Positions 54,024-64,000 of a stretch of 64,000 bases of DNA are shown in pieces. The notes under the pieces were generated by a model. It ran no database searches. It saw nothing but the letters and a program-made list of their open reading frames with translations, and was not told the DNA's origin. Origin of the DNA: Delphinus delphis (Eukaryota; Chordata; Mammalia; Artiodactyla; Delphinidae). The stretch is from NCBI RefSeq assembly GCF_949987515.2, contig NC_082694.2:60820080-60884079 (forward strand), in the 5' to 3' direction. Both the position numbers and the translations under genes were made by a program. Position 1 is the first letter of the stretch, and every line of letters begins with the position of its first letter.

Positions 54024-57000
54024 AGCCTAGTGCGACATGAAACCTACTAACATAAACAAGTTACATTGATTTCAGTTTTGAGTTTACGGGCTTCTCTTAA
54101 CTTTTAGATCTTTGGCACCTAGATTTGACTCTCCTGTGAAGACGGAAGAAAGCATGTATACTGTGGACTCCAGGTAAGAGGGAAAACTGTGAAAAAGAAT
54201 TTGTTTAAGGATACATTTGCTCCTCTGACAAAAGTTTCTTAAGGGACTGTTGAACATCAGGCAGGTTAAATTATATTTCTACCTGAACTGTTTAATTGTT
54301 TTAGCACAATCAGGCCCACAAAGGATCATTGTCTCTTGGAGGAACACAATTTAGATGTATCCAAATGGAATGTGGTAATTGTAGATCTGTGTGATACTCA
54401 GGTGGATTTCTCTGACATCTATGGAAGGTTTTAATATTGAAAGCAAATGTTTCTATAAACCAGTGATTTTTTTTTTTCAACAAAAGTACTCCTGCAGGAA
54501 TCAGAGTAGATCCACTTGGATCTGTATTCCATTTTCCAGCTCCATAGCAGATTTCACTTTGAAAAGGGGTTGCTTTTGTGATAGATCATGTGTTTGGGCT
54601 TAAATAAAGTATCTAAAACAAAGGAGGCCTATTTGCAACAGGGGGACATTGAATATGAGCTTAAAAAATAATAAAGAATCACCAAATATTTAATAAGTAC
54701 CTAGTATATACCTGGCACTGTGCTGGACATTGGATTTATAGCAGGAACAAATAGAAACAGCTCCTGCCCTCCTGGAGTTTTGAGGGGATGATGATTACAT
54801 GAAAAAGTCTGTAATTACAAACCGTGGTCAGAGGTCTGAAGGAAAAGCCATGACATGGTTAGAAATGAAAGCAGAACCCTTGGATGTAGAGTGAGGGGCG
54901 AGGCAAAGCTTTCTCTGGGGTCACATTTGTGGGGAGGCCCTGAGCTTCTGCAGAAGAGCATGTGGGAAGGTGAAGGTGGGAAAGGTGATGTGAACGTCGG
55001 AGGAGCGGAGACAAGGCCGTGTGCTGGGAGGGCAGTGAGCAAGGGCCCGGGGCCATGAGACCAGCTGGAGAGGGAGGCAGGGCCAAACAGGTGGCCCCTT
55101 GTAGCCCATGCAAGGACTTTCTGGGCTTTGCTGAATGCAGGGGCAGGCTATGGGAGGATCTAGGCAATAAACAGATGTGATCAGACTTAGTGTTTATCAC
55201 ACTGGTTGCTTTGTGGATCACGGATTGGAGCGGAGGAAGGAGGGGAAGTGGAGTGTCCAGTGAACAAAGTTCTGCGGGAGTCTGATGGAAGTTTGGACTG
55301 AAGGGAAAAGGTGGGCAGACACCAGCAGATGTGTTTTAGAAGGAGAATTGGCAGAGTTAATGATGGAATGTGGGGCATGAGGGAGAGGGGAAACCCAAGG
55401 AGTTGCCAACGTAGGCAGGCTCAGAGCATGTGCTCATTTCTCTTGTAACAGCTTGGTGGTAGCCGGGGAACACAGTGTGGCACTGTTTTCTAAAGTTTTA
55501 TACTTGGGATAAGATTCTTTACCATGGCTTTTGTTTAACCAGAAGGTGACTGACTCTCAGGGGTGATCTGTTATGTAGGGATGGGAAGAGGGAAGACCTA
55601 TCCTTTGCAATTCAAGAATTTCTGTGAAATGGATCCTTCTTATTCAGAAGAGGAGAGTCCTGCTTATTAGACAGTCCATTTCACCAGTGCTGTTAAGGGA
55701 AAGTGGGAGGGTGGGAGTGGGGAGCAGCGAACCCTGAACCTCAGAATAACAGTAACGTTCATCTTTCAAGGTTTATCAGAGATTTTACAGAAATAACACC
55801 AATTGGCGAAGGTGGATTTGGCCAAGTTTTCAAAGCCAAACACAAAATTGACGAGAAGACTTATGTTATTAAATGTGTTAAATATAATAACGAGTAAGTA
55901 GTAATATTTTATTTTTTTGAATGGGAAGGTGTTTTGAATCTGCAACTATTCTTTTTTATGTATCTCTCTTCTGCACTAGCGTATTATTATTATTTTTTAA
56001 TCCTCCTTAAAAATGTCATTCTACCATGAGGAGCTTGGCTTACTCTGAAATGATCTCACTTTACCGTGGTTACTTCAATTAAAAAATGGATATACCACTG
56101 ATCATCCTTTTGAGGCCGTCTTGATGAAAACTAAAGTTATAAAATCATTTAGCTTAAGATGACCTTCGAGATTTTGTAGTTTCATCTCCTTATCTTAACA
56201 GATGAGGGGACTGAGATCCAAAGATATGAACTGATTTGACAAAGGTAAAAGCTAGTGGGTGTTCGTTGTCTATTATTGCATAATCCACCACTCCAAAATG
56301 TCGTGGCTTAAAAACACCTAGTTATTACTATCTCTAGTGGTCCTGTGAGTTGATTGTGCTCATCTGGGCCATTCTTCATGCATTTGCAGTTAGGAGCTTG
56401 ACAAGGCTGGACATCGGAGATGGCTCTCTCACATGGCTAGCGGTGGTGCTGGCTGTGGCTACAAGTCCCACTGGCACTTGTTAACCAGAGCACCTCCACG
56501 TGGCCCCTTTATGTGGTCTTGGCTTTTCACAGCTTAGTTGTTGGGTTCTGAGGACTGTCCCAGAGCAACTCATCCCAGGAGGGAGCAGTCTTGGAAGTTC
56601 CACATTATATTGGTTAAACAGAGTCACTAAGAGCAGCTCGAGGGGAGGGCAAATAGACTACTTCTTACTCTGAGGAGTGGATGCAAGTATGTGGAGAGAA
56701 GGAATTCCTGATGACCATATTGGACACTATCTATTGTGGTAACAAAGTGGAGATTTAGAGCTCATTCTCTGGAATACCAGTCTGCTGTGTTCCCACTATA
56801 TACCAGTGCGTCCCATGTTTGCCTTACGTATTATCTGTGCCCTTCCCAAGCCCCACCCCACTCCAATTACTGGATAGCAGAACTCCTTCAGGAAGGAAAA
56901 CACAGAGGAAGCAGGTCTTAAATCACATGTTCACCAGTCTTGCTTGTTGTTTTCTGGCAGTTGTTAACTATTTGTAACTTGGCCGGACTGATCCCTCAAG

Positions 57001-60000
57001 GACTAGAGAAAGACATGGAAAAGGGATATGGGTGAAGGAAAATGACATGAGCAAAGGAGAAGCAGGCATGGTGTCCCAGGTGTTCTTCATCTAGTTAAAC
57101 CAACCTACTTTCTGTCCCATGGACAGAAAGCCTTGCAGTTGAAATACCTTCATACCTACTCGGCATCAAAACAAGGCTTTTTCCTTCTTCATCGTTTTGC
57201 TTAACAGAAATGAAATACGGTTGTTCCTTCTCTCCCCTAACATCTTTTTTAATGGTCATACTTAATTATGATAAGGGTGCAATGTCTTGGACATTTCTAG
57301 TGGCTTCATAAATTGGTAAAACATAAATTGGTGAAAAATACACTTGGAGATATTAATCTAGAGCCATAAAAATGTTTAGATGCTTTGACCCATGGATTTC
57401 CTATCTGGGAACCTATTCCAAGGATATTACCCAGATTATGGGAAAAGCTATTCAAGAAGATAAAAATCACAATCACAATGTCATTTATAGCAGTGAGAAA
57501 TTAGAGCAAACAAAATATTCAGCAATGAAGAAATGATTAAGTATGTTTTGTTCTCTCCCCTGATCAATGGCTATTTTGCAGTCATTAAAAATGAGGGTTA
57601 TGTACTGTAAATATTATACATGAAATAGTATGATGCTGGAAGTTGCTTTAGAATAATCCAGGGGGAAGATGAGGAAGTAGGTAAGAGTATAAATGAAACA
57701 AGATTGGCCAGGAGTTAATAACTGTTTTATCTGATGAAACAGTGATGGCCAGGTAGGGGCTCATTCTACTATTTCCTCTACTTCTTTATACTTTTGAAAT
57801 CTTACATTAAAAACTTTATACATGATGGTTATACAGATTGTATAATAATCAGGAAAATTTTAAAGCTAATACATTATATAGAAAAAAATAGGATAAAAAT
57901 ATACCCTATAATTACAAATATGTAAACATGTATATGAAGAAAGACTATAATAAATAATCTAAAATAATAAATGATTATGTTAGAATTGCGTTGACATATG
58001 AGTAATTTTTTTCTTTATTTTTATAAATTTTACATCATGTAGAACTTTTCAAATTAAAAAAAGAAATTATAAAATGTTTGCTTATTTTCTCATCCTTGAA
58101 ATCACAAATTTATTTATTCCATTTGGCATAGAATTGTCATAGCTCTTGACTACACATCCCTGTAAAGCTTCCACATTGTGCAATGAAATTTCAGTCTCTC
58201 TGCATAGATCACCCCCTTTGTGTACTTTTGCCACACACTGAAAATTCTGAATTAGATTCTTCATGCTGCTTGTGTTACCTACCACTTCTGCCCAAATGGG
58301 GTTTGCTTATGAAATCCAAATTGATTTTAACACGTCTAAATAAAACATAGTGGATGATTTTTTTTAGCTCCCCCCCAGAAAAAAAAAATTCCATCACTGG
58401 CAGTTCACAGACTACTACGTATGACTTTTAAACTGTGATGTTTAGAATAATTAAGTTACTGTTTTTTTCTCTTATGTTGAGAGTGAGAAGAGCTGTGTTT
58501 TTTCTGTGTGTTCACTCTTTCCTTTTGAGCACTGCTGGCTTGCATTCTAAAACTCAGTGTGGAAACCATGGTGACTGTTTAATAAGGGAATATAAGTAGT
58601 TGTCTGCTGTTGCTCGAGGCGTTTTGTTGTTGTTATCAGGGATGGATACTGACGCTTTTGTGTTCCCTGTTTCTTTTGACTAGGAAGGTAGAGCGTGAAG
58701 TGAAAGCTTTGGCAATGCTTGATCATGCAAATATCGTTCACTACCACAGTTGTTGGGATGGGCTTGATTACGATCCTGAGCAAAGCATAAATTCTTCAAG
58801 GTAACTAAAAGGAAATTCCCATAGTCATGATGGGATAGAGGAAACAGTCATTTACTATGTGTGGGCCACTGGGTAAGGCCATTAATTATTACATTTAATA
58901 ATCACAGCCAGAAACACTGAGACACTGTTATGCCTCCATTCTACAGGTAAGGAGACAATGAATAGTCTTTTTCTTGCTCCAGACTTGCTTTAAAAAACCT
59001 TTTTTTAATTGTCCTCCGTGGTTTTTGAAATCTCAGGTTTAGCTTTCCTGACTCTGTTGTTTAAGGTACAGGCTTGCTCCCATGCCCTGACTTCAGTCCA
59101 GGCCATAAACGCAGTCTTGTGAAGAAGGTTTGAACTTGCTGTCTATGCTGCATTTGGAGGCTCCCCTCCTTCCTCCACTGCCAGCCCTCTTCTGTCCCTC
59201 TCACCTGGTTGGCAGGGTGCAGTCAAGGGGCCTCTTCTGAATGCAGTTATACCCCTTACGGTCAGGTGGTGGGCAGTGAAAATAATTCCAAGACCCTGAG
59301 CTGTGACGGGGGCTCCCTCCCCTCAAACCTTGCATTACTGACGATTTGTCTCAGATAAGCCACTGCAAAGGGACTGAAGGGTTTTAAAGAGCTGGCGCCT
59401 CCCTTGCAAAGTCACCCATTGTTTCTTGGAGACAGTCCTTTCAGTATAATCCTGAGGCCACTGTGGGCCTGTTCATCACCGTCTCCACACCATGTAATTG
59501 AGAACCTTATCATCGGTTTCAGAAGTACCATCAACATACAGACTTCTTCAGCTTTCAGCAAATTCCTGGCTACCTTTTTCTATTTTCTAGCCAATATATG
59601 CTCAAAGAATTTAAATTAGTATTGAGGCCAACTTAGTTCAGAAAAAAACCCAAAAGCCAAAACCAAAACAAAAAACCATGGTTAGCAAAATCAGTCCTCC
59701 CTGCTATGCCTCATAGCAATTTGTTGGCACTTTTCTTAGAATTCTTATCTACGTACTATTATTTTAGGTTTGTTTTTCCTTTATCTCTGTCCTATTAAAC
59801 TATAATCCTCATGACAGCAAAGATAGTGTCTAACTCACTTTCTTATCTTTAGATGCCTGTTCTGTGCCTTTCACAAAATAGATGCTCAGTAGAGCAATGG
59901 TGAATTAAAATGTTTCAAAATTACTGTATATATTAATGAAATTTGGTTTTCTGCAATTCCATTGTATTTATGCTTCTATTCCTATCTATTAGCAAAGATA

Positions 60001-63000
60001 ATCAAGGACCTTCAGCAACAAAGAATGGGCAGGCTGCTACTTTATAACTTAGCTAAACAAAGCTTTGGATACCTGGGAATTTATGATTTAAATAAAGACT
60101 GGGTTATAATGTTTTGATTCAAATTTGTTATATTTAGGTTTGTTTAGAGACATATTTTGGCATTTTTAAGAAGGTGCAATTTTTTCAATGGAATTTTAAG
60201 TGTAGTTTTTAATAAATTTATGTGTATTGCTACTTCTAACATACTGTGAGTTTTATACCCAGATCAAAGACTAGGTGCCTTTTCATCCAAATGGAATACT
60301 GTGATAAAGGGACATTGGAGCAATGGATTGAGAGTAAAAGAGGCGAGGAACAAGACAAACGTTTGGCTTTGGTATTCTTTGAACAAATAACAGAAGGAGT
60401 GCATTACATACATTCAAAACAGTTAATTCATAGAGACCTTAAGGTAAGTGGAAAAAGTACTTTGTTAGGAAATGATAAATTAGTTAATTTAAAAGTCTAT
60501 CTTCTTTAGTTTCAGAATCGATTGACAGTCGTGAGGAAATAACATCTCTGATCCTCTAAAGTTAGAATGGATCTAGCACTTGCCCCAAATACCAATCTAT
60601 AGAACCACGCAGAAGGTCTCCAGGGCTGTAAACTTATGGAGACACTGAGCTCCACAGGAAGAAGCTCATTCACTTCTGGTTCTATTTGTCATCCTGGCTG
60701 AGAGTCACACCCCAGTTGTAAACACTAAGAGCTTTAGTATACTGAACACTTGTGCAAATAATTATTGTGGCTGGCACAGCCAGCTGGCTGCTCTGTCCCT
60801 GCCTCTACTGCTTCTCAGGCTTGTCTGAGAGGCAGAAGGGACTCTGGTAACTGGCTTTGGGAACATGGGTCTCTTAACCTTTCAGTCATTACTCTTGAGG
60901 GCAGTCACAGCCACTAGGTCCAGAGTCTAGAATTTCCTTGGCATTTGGTTAGACATCTGTGCCCCATGATTGGAAAATTGCAGTAACCCAAACCTTGGAA
61001 CATGTAGCATATCTTTGTATTTTCATTTTCTTCGGGCTTCCTAGCTTCTTTTATGGTCTAGTTGAGCAGTTTTCCCATTTCCTCCTCAAAAGTGAAAGAA
61101 GAGAGACAGAAGAGCTTTCAGTCTGTCCTCCATACTCCCTGTGATTTGCCTATGCTTATCACAGACTGGCCATGCTGAATCCTGTCACCGAATCTTTGCT
61201 CATGTTCTTGCATTGGACACTCTCTGCCTGTCCCCTTTGGTACCAATTCCTTTATGAGCCTTTCCCAGTCACTCTGGATCAGACAGAAGCACCTTGTCTA
61301 TGTGGACCTTGACTCTCTGCTTATCCCACCTGTCTAAAACAGCCGGGAATGAGAAACAAAGCAAAAAGTTCCTTGAGAAAAATAAGCAACCATGTACATA
61401 GTTGTTTGTTTGGCCCAGGTAGAAAAAGATGGCCCTTAAGAGGTATTGCATCCTTGGTCTGCCCGGGGGCTGGATGTCTGATGCCTTCAAGTAGGAGTCT
61501 ACCTCGTTCCAGTATCTTTTTTTAACAGTATCTGAAGGTGTTCTTTGAAGTTGGAATGATATAATGACTCTGTTCAAAAGGTTACATTTAGAATGGCTAT
61601 ACCTACACTTCGAAATAAATCGTAGAGTTAAATAAGAAATTAAACACAATTATCTATTTATATAATCATTTGCAAATAAATTACCTACTTACACAGTCAT
61701 TTCCTCTACTCAGCAGTTTGAGTGTTACCTCCCAGACCCTTGTCAGGATGAGTTAATGAAATTCTGATCGGTGCTCCCTTCTCCCACCACCTGGTCTGCC
61801 AGTTCCCTTCTGTATTCCGCACTGCTTGTGCTCCGTGTCGGGGAGTGATCTTTTCTTGTGTCTGCAGAGAATGTTTGCTCTATGTCGGCAGGTGCTCAAA
61901 GGTCAAACTTTAATACTACTGAGCCTTCTTTTCATCTTCTTCAACTTCCTAGCTTCACTGCTACAGTTACTGTTTTCTCATATCTGAGACAAGATATGAA
62001 CAAAGGTGTGCACCTTATTTTGTGATGCTTTGCAAAATACCTGCTCCTGGTGGCTTTGCCAGAGAACAGTCTTTACCCAATAAAGCCCCTATTCTATAAA
62101 GTCGACCAGCATTTACCTTAAGAACCAGACCAAAAATGCTGGTGATGGACACAGAGGTTTGTGGAGTGACGGCTTAGGGCCTGAGGAGTTCAGTCCCCCA
62201 ATCGGCCCAGGCCCCTCAGTCAGCCTCAGCCCTTATTCCTGTACCTCCTGGATAAAGTTTGCTCCTTTTTTTTTTTTGGCCACAACTTGCGGCTTGTGGG
62301 ATCTTAGTTCCCCGACGAGGGATCTAAACTGGGCCCCCTGCAGTGGAAACTCAGAGTCCTAACCACTGAACCACCAGGGAATTCCCAGTTGGCACCCTTT
62401 TTTTTTCTGCACCCTTTTTTATGTTCTACCATCCAACATTTTGCCTAGTCATACCATAACTGATTAGACAAAATGTGGCATCATGTTTTTTTCTTTTTAA
62501 TGAACTATAAACAAGCAATCTAATATTTTTATTAGACAGTCCCATCCAGCTTATATATTTAGACAGTTTCGTAAATGCAACCTCCTATTTCTCAGAGCCA
62601 GGCTGTAGCCTTGTGTGGGACCAGCAGTTGTACCTGCAAACCCAACATCTTCCTACACTGTAACTTGAATACAGCAGAGGCACATTTTCTCTCTACATCC
62701 CCACAAGTCTACAGGTTTCCGTCCGTGTTACTGGCGGTAGGTTCCAATCTAACCATTAACTGTTCTAATCTAACTGCTGATTTCTGCATGGGCTTTTTCA
62801 GGCTGGTTCTTCGAAGCTGCTCTTTCAACCTGCTTGGGCTTATGGTCTCTTCTCTTTCAGTTTCTTTACTAGGCCCTCTCCTAAGTGTTGTCTCCTTGAG
62901 TCTGTGTGTGTGTGTGGATAGCCCAACATTGCATTGAAAGTAGCTTTCTCAAGAATGGCAAAATATTAATTTCCTCATCAACAACCTTCATGTTTTCATG

Positions 63001-63980
63001 GTCTTTAGAATATTGGTCAGTACCTTCTACAAAGTTGTGGAATTGTCATTCGGTTCTTCTATTCCTTTTTTTTTTTTCAATCTGCTTAAAGAATTACGTG
63101 GAAAAAAAATATTTCAGTGCTACTCATCAGCTTCCAGTTAACTTGATATGCCTTCAAAGATAGAGAGCGAGCCTGCATACTGTTCTCCATAGTGGCTGTA
63201 TCAATTCAAAGATATTAAAAAAAAAAAAAAGATGGGCTACGTTTGTGAAGAAGTTGTCAGACGCCTGGAGAAATAGACGTAAAGGAAGGCTCCAGGGGAA
63301 ATTCTGCATATGATATTCTGCAGCATTATTGGGAATGGCCTCATTCTGAGAATCTCAAAATTAGAAAGGATCTTAAGGGTGTCTACTTCAATCCCCATCA
63401 AATCCTGGACTCATATTTGCAATGTTTCCACCAAGTGGGCGTCCAGCCCTGTCTTGAATACTTCGTAGGATGGGGAACTCTCTAACTCCCATTCTTTGGA
63501 CCACACGATTAGTATATCAGGATATATTAAGGCAAATCTTGTGGTTGTTTTCATCCTCTAGTCCTGGATCTGTCCCCTGGGACCAGGCAGGGTGAGTCCA
63601 CCTTCCACTTATCTTAAGATATTTGAAGGCAGCTATGCCCCAAGCCTTCTCTGCTCTCAGCCAAAAAGTCCTTACTTCCTCAGCTAGCATTTTAAAGACC
63701 GATAATAATAAATTTCCTGTTTTGGGCTTACCTATGTAAGAGTAAATGCCTTATAAGTAAATATAAAAATAGCTGTTACTAAATATGATTTGGATGTGTG
63801 ATAAAAGTCTTGTCAAATTGGTACTTACAAGTTAAAATTTTTTTTCTGTAGCCATGTAATATATTTTTAGTAGAGACGAACCAAATAAAGATTGGAGACT
63901 TTGGACTTGTAACATACCTGAAAAATGATGAAGCGCGGACAAGTAAACAGGGAACTAGGCTATACATGAGCCCAGAACAG
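45593..63980 (+). CDS. EIF2AK2: EIF2AK2 (PKR), first 12 coding exons (residues 1-446)
   Basis: PKR is the interferon-induced, dsRNA-activated cytoplasmic kinase that phosphorylates eIF2alpha and stops translation during viral infection. Coding exons: 45593-45711, 46065-46185, 48127-48275, 50063-50186, 50547-50623, 50792-50888, 52442-52476, 54108-54173, 55771-55893, 58684-58800, 60263-60443 and 63852-63980. Together they are 1,338 bases with no break. Two dsRNA-binding domains lie at about residues 9-77 ([12 protein letters not shown]) and 98-167 ([18 protein letters not shown]). A Ser/Asn-rich linker follows to about 265. The kinase domain has a Gly-rich loop GEGGFGQV at 275-282, catalytic Lys297, HRD at 399-401, DFG at 419-421, and activation-loop Thr433 and Thr438, matching human Thr446 and Thr451. 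The ATG has a strong context (aaaaATGg). The acceptor before the start exon is at 45576 or 45586. The remaining C-lobe exons lie right of the window. Confidence 0.97.
46500..47000 (+). repeat. A-rich, probable old L1-derived sequence
   Basis: Adenine-rich sequence with L1-like wording (cagaaaaagctgtctgaaga, gaaataaagaaagacctggc). The assignment is weak. It lies in the EIF2AK2 intron between 46185 and 48127. Confidence 0.35.
47005..47131 (+). mobile_element. Short tRNA-derived SINE
   Basis: ACTTCCCTGGCGGTCCAGTGG at the start, a B-box region GGCTCAATCCC, and the end GCGCTGCAGCCAAAAAG with an A-rich tail. It is a short variant without the long CHR body, and the TSD is weak. Confidence 0.85.
47277..47489 (+). 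mobile_element. CHR SINE with perfect 16-base TSD
   Basis: A full SINE ending in about 22 A. The perfect duplication AAGAAGTTAGAAAAGG is at 47,261-47,276 and 47,490-47,505. It is one of the cleanest insertions in the window, in an EIF2AK2 intron. Confidence 0.96.
47515..47700 (+). mobile_element. L1 ORF2 fragment
   Basis: The phrases gcagaaattaatgtgaaaaa, AATCAAAAGTTCTTTGACAA and acaaagtagaaaaactttgg follow the L1 ORF2 region before the RT domain. It is degenerate. Confidence 0.65.
48276..50062 (+). other. EIF2AK2 intron
   Basis: No gene and no repeat that I can name, apart from a perfect 21-base tandem duplication at 48,550-48,591. Confidence 0.55.
51290..51840 (+). mobile_element. Old L1 fragment (ORF2 C-terminal part)
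   Basis: The phrases CAAATCAATAAGAAAAAGATA, CCCAAATGGGCAACAGACAA, GGAAAATGCAAATCAAAAC and GCTGCTGGTGGATGTATAAA read in L1 ORF2 order. It is strongly diverged and lies in the EIF2AK2 intron between 50888 and 52442. Confidence 0.82.
52817..52926 (+). mobile_element. Short tRNA-derived SINE with TSD
   Basis: GGGAATTCCCTGGCGGTCCAG start, GGTTCAATCCC, and the end GTGGCACGGCCAAAACA. Its tail has become the (CA)n repeat at 52,928-52,971. The duplication GAGAAGTGCAT is at 52,804-52,814 and 52,974-52,984. Confidence 0.92.
52928..52971. repeat. (CA)n/(CGCA)n microsatellite
   Basis: About 44 bases of CA and CGCA units grown from the tail of the preceding SINE, as the TSD position beyond it shows. Confidence 0.93.
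53796..54000 (+). mobile_element. CHR SINE with A tail
   Basis: From GGGGCTTCCTTGGTGGCGCAG to GCGTACTGC and a poly(A) run, followed directly by (TA)n. The flank AATATAAAAAGCC before and ATATAAAGCC after suggests an imperfect TSD. It lies about 110 bases before EIF2AK2 exon 54108-54173. Confidence 0.92.
54001..54022. repeat. (TA)n microsatellite
   Basis: Eleven TA units directly after the SINE poly(A) tail. Confidence 0.95.
54660..55050 (+). repeat. Ancient interspersed repeat fragment
   Basis: It begins with CCAAATATTTAATAAGTACC and CCTGGCACTGTGCTGGACAT, the same family type as near 1,990 and 41,990. Downstream sequence to about 55,440 may belong to it. Confidence 0.55.
56255..56730 (+). 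repeat. Ancient repeat, family not assigned
   Basis: The phrase TTGTCTATTATTGCATAATC followed by CTTAAAAACACC, and the later GGAGGGAGCAGTC and GTCACTAAGAGCAGC parts, look like a known old mammalian repeat that starts with a 'locate, unable, restore' type of phrase around ACAAATTACC in better copies. I cannot name it securely. Confidence 0.4.
57300..57830 (+). mobile_element. Old L1 3' fragment
   Basis: The phrases TGACCCATGGATTTCCTATC, TTATAGCAGTGAGAAATTAGAG and TGGCTATTTTGCAGTCATTAA fit the ORF2 end and 3' UTR of an old L1M element. It is in the EIF2AK2 intron between 55893 and 58684. Confidence 0.65.
58801..60262 (+). other. EIF2AK2 intron
   Basis: A MIR/L2-like piece lies near 58,860-58,960 (TACATTTAATAATCACAGCC, CTACAGGTAAGGAGAC). 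The rest shows nothing I can name. Confidence 0.55.
62266..62386 (-). mobile_element. Short tRNA-derived SINE
   Basis: Reverse copy: T-run, GGCCACAACTTGCGGCTTGTG, GATCTTAGTTCCCCGACGAGG, and the end AACCACTGAACCACCAGGGA. It is the same short type as at 47,005 and 52,817. Confidence 0.9.
63330..63700 (+). repeat. CR1/L3-like LINE relic
   Basis: The pattern AGGATCTTAAGGGTGTCTAC, GATGGGGAACTCTCTAACTC, TCTGTCCCCTGGGACCAGGC and AAGATATTTGAAGGCAGCTA agrees with the 3' end of an old CR1-class LINE. It ends shortly before the last visible EIF2AK2 exon. Confidence 0.6.
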
Positions 63981-64000
63981 GTGAGGTCACCTTCCTTTCT

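Larger units (their letters stand above)
60444..63851 (+). other. EIF2AK2 intron
   Basis: A 3.4 kb intron with a short SINE (62,266-62,386) and a CR1/L3-like relic (63,330-63,700). ORFs such as 62,575-62,937 have no recognisable similarity or exon borders, and nothing else can be named. Confidence 0.6.

Noticed and set aside
54859..55221. 120-residue minus-strand ORF in an EIF2AK2 intron
   Set aside because: It overlaps an old interspersed repeat and other frames are equally open. No domain is seen.
62575..62937. 120-residue plus-strand ORF in an EIF2AK2 intron
   Set aside because: It has no link in frame or splice sites to PKR exons and ends in a TG-rich simple stretch. Nothing supports coding.

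Overview
The window is nuclear DNA from a cetacean or close cetartiodactyl relative. It has spliced genes with GT-AG introns, two CpG islands, and at least eleven tRNA-derived SINEs of the CHR type known from whales, hippos and ruminants. It also holds L1 elements with cetartiodactyl-style 3' ends and no BovB-derived sequence that I recognised. Three genes are readable and all are ordinary mammalian genes. I found no CRISPR array, no bacterial-type operon and no convincing new biological system.

Layout. Positions 1-15,388 (+) hold the last 14 coding exons of CEBPZ, a nucleolar ribosome-biogenesis and CCAAT-box protein; its 5' part lies off the left edge. Positions 15,430 to about 20,060 (-) hold the complete small gene CEBPZOS. 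It converges on CEBPZ and starts at a GC-box-rich CpG island near 20 kb. Positions 20.1-38.1 kb are a repeat-filled interval with two LTR-like stretches, an L1 fragment, a nearly full-length but dead L1 of about 7.3 kb, and an ERVL fossil. In human this interval carries SULT6B1, and I could not find it here. Positions 38.1-64 kb (+) hold EIF2AK2 (PKR): a CpG-island promoter with a KCS-ISRE interferon module, a noncoding first exon ending at 38,472, and 12 coding exons giving residues 1-446. The 3' end of the gene is off the right edge.

The order CEBPZ, CEBPZOS, EIF2AK2 matches human chromosome 2p22 read in reverse. Every exon join in the three genes keeps the reading frame, so all three look functional as far as they are visible. 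CEBPZ and CEBPZOS are tied at their 3' ends: the likely CEBPZ polyadenylation signal lies antisense inside the last coding exon of CEBPZOS. EIF2AK2 is an independent, interferon-responsive antiviral gene.

Most of the remaining sequence is transposon debris of several ages: CHR SINEs with clear target-site duplications, L1 pieces in both directions, L2, MIR and CR1-like relics, MER5-type and Charlie-type hAT DNA transposons, and LTR remnants.
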